Below, piece after piece: positions 1 through 2,952 of a stretch of 6,290 nt of DNA. How positions within the stretch are numbered: position 1 is the stretch's first letter; each line of letters starts with the position of its first letter. A program made the position numbers and the translations under genes. A model generated the notes under the pieces. It was not told the origin of the DNA, ran no database searches, and saw only the letters and a list, made by a program, of their open reading frames with translations. This DNA comes from a bacterium (lineage in GTDB: Bacteria > UBP18 > UBA7526), in assembly GCA_018903055.1 (NCBI GenBank), contig JAHIPW010000148.1:1-6290 (forward strand), written 5' to 3'.

Positions 1-54
1 AATCTGGCTATCGAAAGCCTGAAGCTGGGCTAAGAGTTTTAGATCTTCTAACAT
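1..54 (-). CDS. Start of a DUF164/C4-type zinc-ribbon-like protein (partial, cut by window edge)
   Basis: Eighteen codons are visible, reading MLEDLKLLAQLQAFDSQI and then leaving the window. The ATG is preceded by AAGG about 7 bases upstream, a good ribosome binding site. The peptide (acidic start, then leucine-rich helix, then LQxxDSxI) resembles the N-terminus of the coiled-coil plus C4 zinc-ribbon family (DUF164, CT398-like), whose members often begin with a helix of the form LxxLxxLQxxDsei. The family's function is poorly defined; these proteins have an N-terminal coiled coil and a C-terminal zinc ribbon, neither of which can be checked here. From memory, DUF164 genes often lie near NIF3 and primase/sigma genes in several phyla, which fits the context. 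The call rests on a very short stretch and could be wrong; that a real gene starts here is more secure than its family. Confidence 0.5.
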   Translation of the reverse strand, partial: MLEDLKLLAQLQAFDSQI

Positions 55-68
55 ATCTTTTCCTTTTC

Positions 69-126
69 AATTAAGGTCTCTCGGCTCTACGGCCTCGAGA
101 TCATCCCGACCAAAGGTCGGGATGAT
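69..126. repeat. 34-bp spacer repeat, copy A, followed by a 12-bp perfect hairpin
   Basis: Positions 69-102 match 477-510 at 30 of 34 bases, with core AAGGTCTCTCGG and CGGCCTCGAGATC. The unit is itself an imperfect inverted repeat (GGTCTC...GAGATC). It overlaps a perfect stem-loop: arms 100-111 and 115-126, loop AAA. In the minus direction the hairpin lies upstream of the zinc-ribbon-like gene and downstream of the tRNA remnants. No T-run follows on either side, so I do not call it a terminator. It looks like a dispersed intergenic repeat. Confidence 0.75.
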
Positions 127-208
127 GGGCGCAGCCCCGATAAAAGCAAAGTTAGTATTTTAAAATGGTGGGTGGCATAGGATTTGAACCTATGACCTCT
201 ACGACTTG

Positions 209-321
209 CCCCGTTAGATCTTTCTGGTGGGCAGCACAGGATTTGAACCTGTGACCTCCACGATGTGAGCGTGGCACTCTAACCAACTGAGCTAGCTGCC
301 CATACAATCTAACGGGGTGAA
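209..321. repeat. Palindromic element 2 (CCCCGTTAGAT arms) enclosing tRNA-Val
   Basis: An 11-bp perfect inverted repeat, CCCCGTTAGAT at 209-219 and its complement at 307-317, brackets the complete tRNA-Val(CAC) gene with only 5 and 5 bases between arm and tRNA ends (tRNA taken as 225-301). On the right the element continues as TGAA (318-321), the same extra end seen on element 1, so the two copies appear to be in opposite orientation. On the minus strand it is flanked on both sides by CA, possibly a 2-bp target duplication. It interrupts the anticodon loop of the broken tRNA. Confidence 0.65.
225..301 (-). tRNA. tRNA-Val (anticodon CAC), CCA encoded
   Basis: The minus strand folds as a complete cloverleaf. 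Acceptor GGGCAGC pairs with GCTGCCC; the D-stem is GCTC/GAGT with D-loop AGTTGGTTA; anticodon stem CCACG/CGTGG holds loop CTCACAT; the variable loop is AGGTC; the T-arm is ACAGG-TTCAAAT-CCTGT; discriminator A is followed by an encoded CCA (227-225). The anticodon CAC reads the valine codon GTG. All stems are intact, so the gene should be functional. It lies within the arms of palindromic element 2, itself inside the anticodon loop of the broken tRNA. No promoter is visible in the 4-5 bases before the arm, so it is presumably co-transcribed with the upstream CAT tRNA. Confidence 0.95.
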
Positions 322-339
322 TGAACGTAGCGCTCTAAC

Positions 340-405
340 TTCACCCCGTTAGAGATAAGACACCAAAGGTGTCTGCCTTGCCTTCGGCAAGGATCTCTAA
401 CGGGG
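340..405. repeat. Palindromic element 1 (66 bp, CCCCGTTAGAGAT arms, two inner hairpins)
   Basis: A 13-bp perfect inverted repeat (344-356 with 393-405) encloses two further perfect hairpins: 358-364 with 368-374, and 376-382 with 386-392. The strand would therefore fold as a three-way junction. One end carries an extra TTCA (340-343). It lies in the D-loop of the broken tRNA, between the bases that would be G18 and G19, so its removal restores a perfect D-arm. It shares CCCCGTTAGA with element 2. Confidence 0.85.
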
Positions 406-422
406 CAGGCTGAGCTATGCGC

Positions 423-470
423 CCAAATTTCTGAAAGAAATTTGGATCCCGAACCCAAAGGGTGAGGGAC
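423..470. repeat. Hairpins next to the broken tRNA 5' end
   Basis: A perfect 10-bp stem (423-432 with 436-445, loop GAA) is followed by a weaker nested hairpin around ACCCAAAGGGT (about 455-465), with flanking TCCC/GGGA. No T-run follows on either strand that would make a convincing terminator. It is probably part of the same class of palindromic spacer DNA. Confidence 0.55.
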
Positions 471-476
471 CTTTTT

Positions 477-534
477 AACTAAGGTCTCTCGGCCTAACGG
501 CCTCGAGATCAAATTTTGACAAGGTCAAAATTTG
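477..534. repeat. 34-bp spacer repeat, copy B, followed by an 11-bp perfect hairpin
   Basis: Positions 477-510 match copy A at 69-102 at 30 of 34 bases. The following perfect stem-loop (510-520 with 524-534, loop AAG) has a different, AT-rich sequence from the hairpin after copy A, so the position of a hairpin is conserved rather than its sequence. On the minus strand it lies immediately after the CCA of the CAT tRNA and overlaps that CCA by two bases, where it could mark the 3' end for processing. This role is inference. Confidence 0.75.
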
Positions 535-609
535 GTGGGCCCTGAAGGATTTGAACCTTCGACCGACGGATTATGAGTCCGTTGCTCTAACCAGCTGAGC
601 TAAGGGCCC
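533..609 (-). tRNA. tRNA with anticodon CAT: probably Ile2 (lysidine type), otherwise elongator Met; CCA encoded
   Basis: The minus strand gives a complete cloverleaf. Acceptor GGGCCCT pairs with AGGGCCC; the D-stem is GCTC/GAGC; anticodon stem ACGGA/TCCGT holds loop CTCATAA; the variable loop is CGGTC; the T-arm is GAAGG-TTCAAAT-CCTTC; then A and an encoded CCA (535-533). It is not the initiator, because position 1 pairs normally with 72. The C4-G69 and C5-G68 pairs are the ones used by E. coli TilS to select tRNA-Ile2, and the CTTAGCTCAG and ACTCATAAT segments resemble E. coli tRNA-Ile2, so I favour a lysidine-modified AUA reader. Elongator Met cannot be excluded without the genome's other CAT tRNAs. 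It is the first gene of the tRNA block in the direction of transcription. Confidence 0.93.
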
Positions 610-611
610 GG

Positions 612-652
612 ACACGGATTATCACGGATATAATATACAGATAATCACGGAT
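612..652 (+). repeat. ACGGAT word array (left arm)
   Basis: Copies start at 614, 624, 637 (as ACAGAT) and 647, giving spacings of 10, 13 and 10. The array abuts the 5' end of the CAT tRNA and is mirrored in opposite orientation by the array at 991-1033. Confidence 0.7.
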
Positions 653-661
653 TAGTTTAAA
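632..661 (-). promoter_or_regulatory. Possible sigma-70-type promoter for the tRNA block
   Basis: On the minus strand TTTAAA (661-656) and TATATT (637-632) are separated by 18 bases; these match the -35 consensus at 4 of 6 and the -10 at 5 of 6. Transcription would start near 625, giving a leader of about 16 bases before the CAT tRNA. The surrounding DNA is AT-rich and repetitive, so a chance match is quite possible. Confidence 0.3.
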
Positions 662-832
662 TTTAAAAATCAAATATCAAAAATCAAGATCACATATCGT
701 AAATGCAAATATCAAATATTAAATATTAAAATTACATATCAAAATGTAAAATTATTCTCATTGTAAAATAATATCGGAGCAGGAAAGTTTCTTCTATAGG
801 ATATTTCTTTTTGATTTTTAATTTGTCATTTT

Positions 833-898
833 GCCCCGAGAAATTCGCAGAATTTCCGGGACTAAAGTCCTTGAGATTGCCTTGCAATCTCTAAGGGC
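833..898. repeat. Multi-hairpin palindromic element in the rpoD-tRNA spacer
   Basis: An outer pair, GCCC (833-836) with GGGC (895-898), encloses three hairpins. The first is GAAATTC-GCA-GAATTTC (840-856), extended by CCCG/CGGG with one bulge. The second is GGAC-TAAA-GTCC (859-870). The third is the 8-bp stem GAGATTGC-CTT-GCAATCTC (873-891). The plan, one outer stem with several inner hairpins, resembles element 1 in the tRNA block but the sequence differs. Confidence 0.6.
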
Positions 899-940
899 AT
901 TTTAATCTTTGATTTTTGATTTTCCTATGGTTTGTCATTT

Positions 941-960
941 TGCCTGTCTGCCGACAGGCA
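941..960. repeat. Short perfect palindrome TGCCTGTC...GACAGGCA
   Basis: An 8-bp perfect stem (941-948 with 953-960) has loop TGCC. No T-run follows on the minus strand, so it is a poor terminator candidate for rpoD. It is likely a dispersed spacer palindrome. Confidence 0.6.
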
Positions 961-990
961 GGCACTTTGATTTTTACATTTTGCATTTAG

Positions 991-1033
991 TTATCCGTGT
1001 CTATCCGTGTTGTTATCTGTGTCTATCCGTGTC
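991..1033 (-). repeat. ATCCGT word array (right arm)
   Basis: Copies start at 993, 1003, 1015 (as ATCTGT) and 1025, giving spacings of 10, 12 and 10, nearly the mirror of the array at 612-652. The array ends directly at the rpoD stop codon. Confidence 0.7.
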
Positions 1034-2725
1034 CTATTCTATGCCCCAGTCGATGTAGCTTTTGAGTCTCTTGCTCCTTAGGGGATGGCGAAGCTTTCTC
1101 AGGGCCTTGGCTTCAATCTGACGCACCCTCTCCCGGGTAACATGAAAGACGGCCCCCACCTCCTCCAAGGTGCGGGGAGAGCCATCGTCCAGGCCGAAGC
1201 GAAGCCTTAAGACCTTTGCCTCCCTCTCAGATAGTGTGGATAAAACCTTTCTTATCTCTTCCTGGAAGAGAGAAAAGGCAGTGGCCCTGGCTGGGGAGAC
1301 GGCTTTCTCATCCTCAATGAAATCCCCGAATAGGCTATCCCCCTCCTCTCCAATGGGGGTCTCTAAGGAGATGGGATTCTGGGAGATTCTTAGTATCTTC
1401 TGCACCTTGGCCAGGGGAAACTTCATGGCCCTTGCGATCTCCTCTGGGGTAGGCCCCCTTCCCAGCTCCTGAACCAGGTAGCGTGAGATGCGACTCAGCT
1501 TATTGATGGTCTCGATCATATGGACCGGGATTCTTATGGTCCGTGCCTGATCGGCAATGGCTCTGGTGATGGCCTGCCTTATCCACCAGGTGGCATAGGT
1601 GGAGAACTTATATCCTCTTTTATACTCAAACTTGTCTACCGCCCTCATGAGACCTATATTTCCCTCCTGAATGAGGTCTAGAAAGGAAAGCCCCCGATTC
1701 ACATATTTCTTGGCGATGGAGATCACTAGCCTCAGGTTGGCCTGGACCAGGGCCATCTTAGCCCGATGCTTCTTCTCCTCCTCAACCTCAATCTTTTTGG
1801 CTAGATCCTTTAAGGTAGTAGTTTTGTGGCTGGTTTTCTTCTCTATCTCCCGAATCTTGGCCAGAAGTTTTTTAATCTCGCCACTTGTTTCTTTAATCTC
1901 TTCATAATTTATTCTCTTTTTTCTTAACTTTTTTAGGCGCTTCTTCATTCTCTCATAGGAGAGGCCGCAGGTTCTTTCAATATTCTTAATTTCCTTTTCT
2001 AATTCTTCTATTCTTTGGGCATACTTCAGCACCTTCTGGGTAATTCTCTCCACTTCCTGGGGTCGAAGGCCGATCTCCTTTAAACTCTGTATAATCCTTT
2101 TCTTCTCCTCCTTCATCTTTCTCTTTAATTCTTCCCTTTTCCTCTTTCCCATCCTCTCCTGAAGGAGACGCTTGTTGGCTCGAGTAATAAAGTTCTTTGC
2201 CCTCTTAATCCTTCTCGCCAATTGCAAGGCCTTCTGAATCATCCTCTCTTCCTCTTCCTCAATGCTAGCGGCCTTTACCGAAATACGAGAGAAGTTTTCT
2301 ATTCTCGTTCTTTTCTTTTCCAGGCGAGCTGCCGTGGAGAGAACCTCATCCGGGGTAAGGGAAATCTTGAATACAATTTCCCTTAATCTCTTTTGGGATT
2401 CTTCTATTCTCGTTGCCAGGGCAATCTCCTGGGGGCGAGTAAGCAGAGGAGTTCTGCCCATCTGGACGAAATACATCCTCACCGGGTCCTCAATCCTTCC
2501 CTCTGTCGGGAGTGGCTTTTCTAAGGGGATAGGCCTCTTCTTTAATTCCCTGACCGCTATTCCTTTCTTCTCTAAGGCAATTAGGATATCATCGATCTCA
2601 CGGGAGGTAATGACCTTTGGGGGAAGGGCTTCATTCAGTTCATCCCAGGTAAGATACCCCTTCTTCTTCCCTAAATTAACCAGTTTCTTTAGAATGCGGA
2701 AAGATATCTTTTTCTTCTTAACCAT
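1034..2725 (-). CDS. rpoD: RNA polymerase primary sigma factor RpoD/SigA
   Basis: This 563-residue protein directs core RNA polymerase to housekeeping promoters. Domains in order: region 1.1 about 4-60 ([20 protein letters not shown]), the autoinhibitory domain typical of primary sigmas; region 1.2 about 77-115 ([11 protein letters not shown]); a long, very basic and acidic, probably coiled-coil non-conserved region about 116-318; region 2 about 320-403, with [37 protein letters not shown] and the -10 recognition and melting segment ending in [20 protein letters not shown]; region 3 about 404-475; region 4 about 485-553, with the -35-binding helix-turn-helix at about 519-546 ending in [16 protein letters not shown]. 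All core motifs are intact. The ATG start is preceded by a G-rich Shine-Dalgarno-like stretch and gives a normal region 1.1. It lies 227 bp downstream of dnaG, the classical order of the macromolecular-synthesis operon, but the spacer is repeat-filled, so transcription from dnaG cannot be assumed. Confidence 0.98.
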   Translation of the reverse strand: MVKKKKISFRILKKLVNLGKKKGYLTWDELNEALPPKVITSREIDDILIALEKKGIAVRELKKRPIPLEKPLPTEGRIEDPVRMYFVQMGRTPLLTRPQEIALATRIEESQKRLREIVFKISLTPDEVLSTAARLEKKRTRIENFSRISVKAASIEEEEERMIQKALQLARRIKRAKNFITRANKRLLQERMGKRKREELKRKMKEEKKRIIQSLKEIGLRPQEVERITQKVLKYAQRIEELEKEIKNIERTCGLSYERMKKRLKKLRKKRINYEEIKETSGEIKKLLAKIREIEKKTSHKTTTLKDLAKKIEVEEEKKHRAKMALVQANLRLVISIAKKYVNRGLSFLDLIQEGNIGLMRAVDKFEYKRGYKFSTYATWWIRQAITRAIADQARTIRIPVHMIETINKLSRISRYLVQELGRGPTPEEIARAMKFPLAKVQKILRISQNPISLETPIGEEGDSLFGDFIEDEKAVSPARATAFSLFQEEIRKVLSTLSEREAKVLRLRFGLDDGSPRTLEEVGAVFHVTRERVRQIEAKALRKLRHPLRSKRLKSYIDWGIE

Positions 2726-2726
2726 T

Positions 2727-2734
2727 CTCCCCCC
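2727..2734 (-). promoter_or_regulatory. rpoD ribosome binding site (atypical G-run)
   Basis: On the minus strand GGGGGGAG ends one base before the ATG at 2725. The GGAG at its 3' end is too close for ideal spacing, so pairing is more likely through the AGGGGG part further upstream. It is unusual but supports this start. Confidence 0.5.
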
Positions 2735-2740
2735 TGAAAC

Positions 2741-2784
2741 ACAGATCTACACAGATTTAAGACAGATTCTCACAGATCACAGAT
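2741..2784 (+). repeat. ACAGAT word array upstream of rpoD
   Basis: Five ACAGAT copies start at 2741, 2751, 2762, 2772 and 2779, spaced 10, 11, 10 and 7. The array begins 15 bases upstream of the rpoD start. The opposite-strand array at 2854-2948 mirrors it. In position it could bind a regulator, but the same words occur beyond the rpoD stop, so a dispersed repeat is the simpler view. Confidence 0.7.
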
Positions 2785-2853
2785 AATGCATTAATGTGTT
2801 CCAGGCTAAAAGGCTTCAGAATCTTGAAGCTTGTAGCTTGTGGCTGACAAATG

Positions 2854-2948
2854 ATCTGTGATCCGTGTCTATCCGTAAACAATCTGTGACATTGCTTGAT
2901 GTATTCAAGCACCCTACGATGCCAACGGAGTGCATCGTGCTAATCCGT
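2854..2948 (-). repeat. ATCCGT/ATCTGT word array downstream of dnaG, split by a hairpin pair
   Basis: Copies start at 2854, 2861, 2871, 2882 and 2943. The first spacings are 7, 10 and 11, the mirror of the array at 2741-2784. The last copy is displaced by the hairpin pair at 2893-2938; removing about 51 bp would bring its spacing to about 10 and complete the mirror. Between the two arrays lie GGCTTCAG and AAGCTTGTAGCTTGTGGCT words, related to the short repeat in front of dnaG. Confidence 0.6.
2893..2938. repeat. Pair of hairpins between dnaG and rpoD
   Basis: Two 7-bp perfect stems stand side by side: TGCTTGA with TCAAGCA (2893-2899, 2905-2911) and ACGATGC with GCATCGT (2916-2922, 2932-2938). 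Neither is followed by a T-run on the minus strand, so a dnaG terminator is not supported. They look inserted into the word array described for 2854-2948. Confidence 0.6.
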
Positions 2949-2952
2949 GTTG

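Larger units (their letters stand above)
166..424 (-). pseudogene. tRNA-like gene broken into three pieces by two palindromic insertions
   Basis: Read on the minus strand there are three pieces. Piece 1 (424-406) is GGGCGCATAGCTCAGCCTG: 5' acceptor strand, D-stem GCTC and start of the D-loop. Piece 2 (339-322) is GTTAGAGCGCTACGTTCA: rest of the D-loop, D-stem GAGC, anticodon-stem CTACG and start of the anticodon loop. Piece 3 (208-166) runs from the anticodon loop through CGTAG, a 5-base variable loop, T-arm ATAGG-TTCAAAT-CCTAT, acceptor GCCACCC, A and CCA. Joined, the D-stem pairs 4/4, the anticodon stem 5/5 and the T-stem 5/5, and the D-loop regains the canonical GG. If one of the two CA dinucleotides flanking the second insertion is treated as a duplication, the anticodon loop is exactly 7 bases (TTCAAGT, nominal anticodon CAA). 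The acceptor strands GGGCGCA and GCCACCC pair at only 4 of 7 positions, and CAA (Leu) does not suit a short variable loop, so I infer a decayed gene. Its stems resemble tRNA-Val. Confidence 0.65.
610..1033. other. 424-bp spacer between rpoD and the tRNA block: repeats only, no gene
   Basis: No coding or RNA gene is visible. The spacer is layered almost symmetrically. Outermost are ACGGAT/ATCCGT arrays in opposite orientation (612-652 and 991-1033). Inside these is AT-rich DNA built from words such as AAATATCAAA and AAAATCAAA (653-760) and their complements (GATTTTTGATTTT, TTTGATTTTTACATTTTGC, 901-990). In the centre are a multi-hairpin element (833-898) and a short palindrome (941-960), each preceded by TTTGTCATTTTG. 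No convincing rpoD terminator was found: none of the hairpins is followed by a T-run on the minus strand. Confidence 0.7.

Noticed and set aside
127-133. TGCGCCC (minus strand), exactly complementary to the 5' acceptor GGGCGCA of the broken tRNA, possibly its true 3' acceptor after a further insertion
   Set aside because: It lies in the self-complementary stretch GGGGCTGCGCCC, has no T-arm before it and is followed by ATCA instead of ACCA; chance or repeat sequence explains it.
209-321. Group I intron in the anticodon loop, the usual site for such introns
   Set aside because: The insert is 113 bp, mostly occupied by a complete tRNA-Val, and lacks room for the conserved group I core.
309-512. 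A 67-residue open frame on the minus strand
   Set aside because: It runs through the broken tRNA pieces and palindromic elements, has no similarity I recognise and no ribosome binding site argument; it is a chance frame.
941-960. Intrinsic terminator for rpoD
   Set aside because: The stem is good but the minus-strand sequence after it is AAAATG, not a T-run.
612-1033. CRISPR array, suggested by short regular repeats
   Set aside because: Units are 6-10 bp with no 25-40 bp repeat, no unique spacers and no cas genes.
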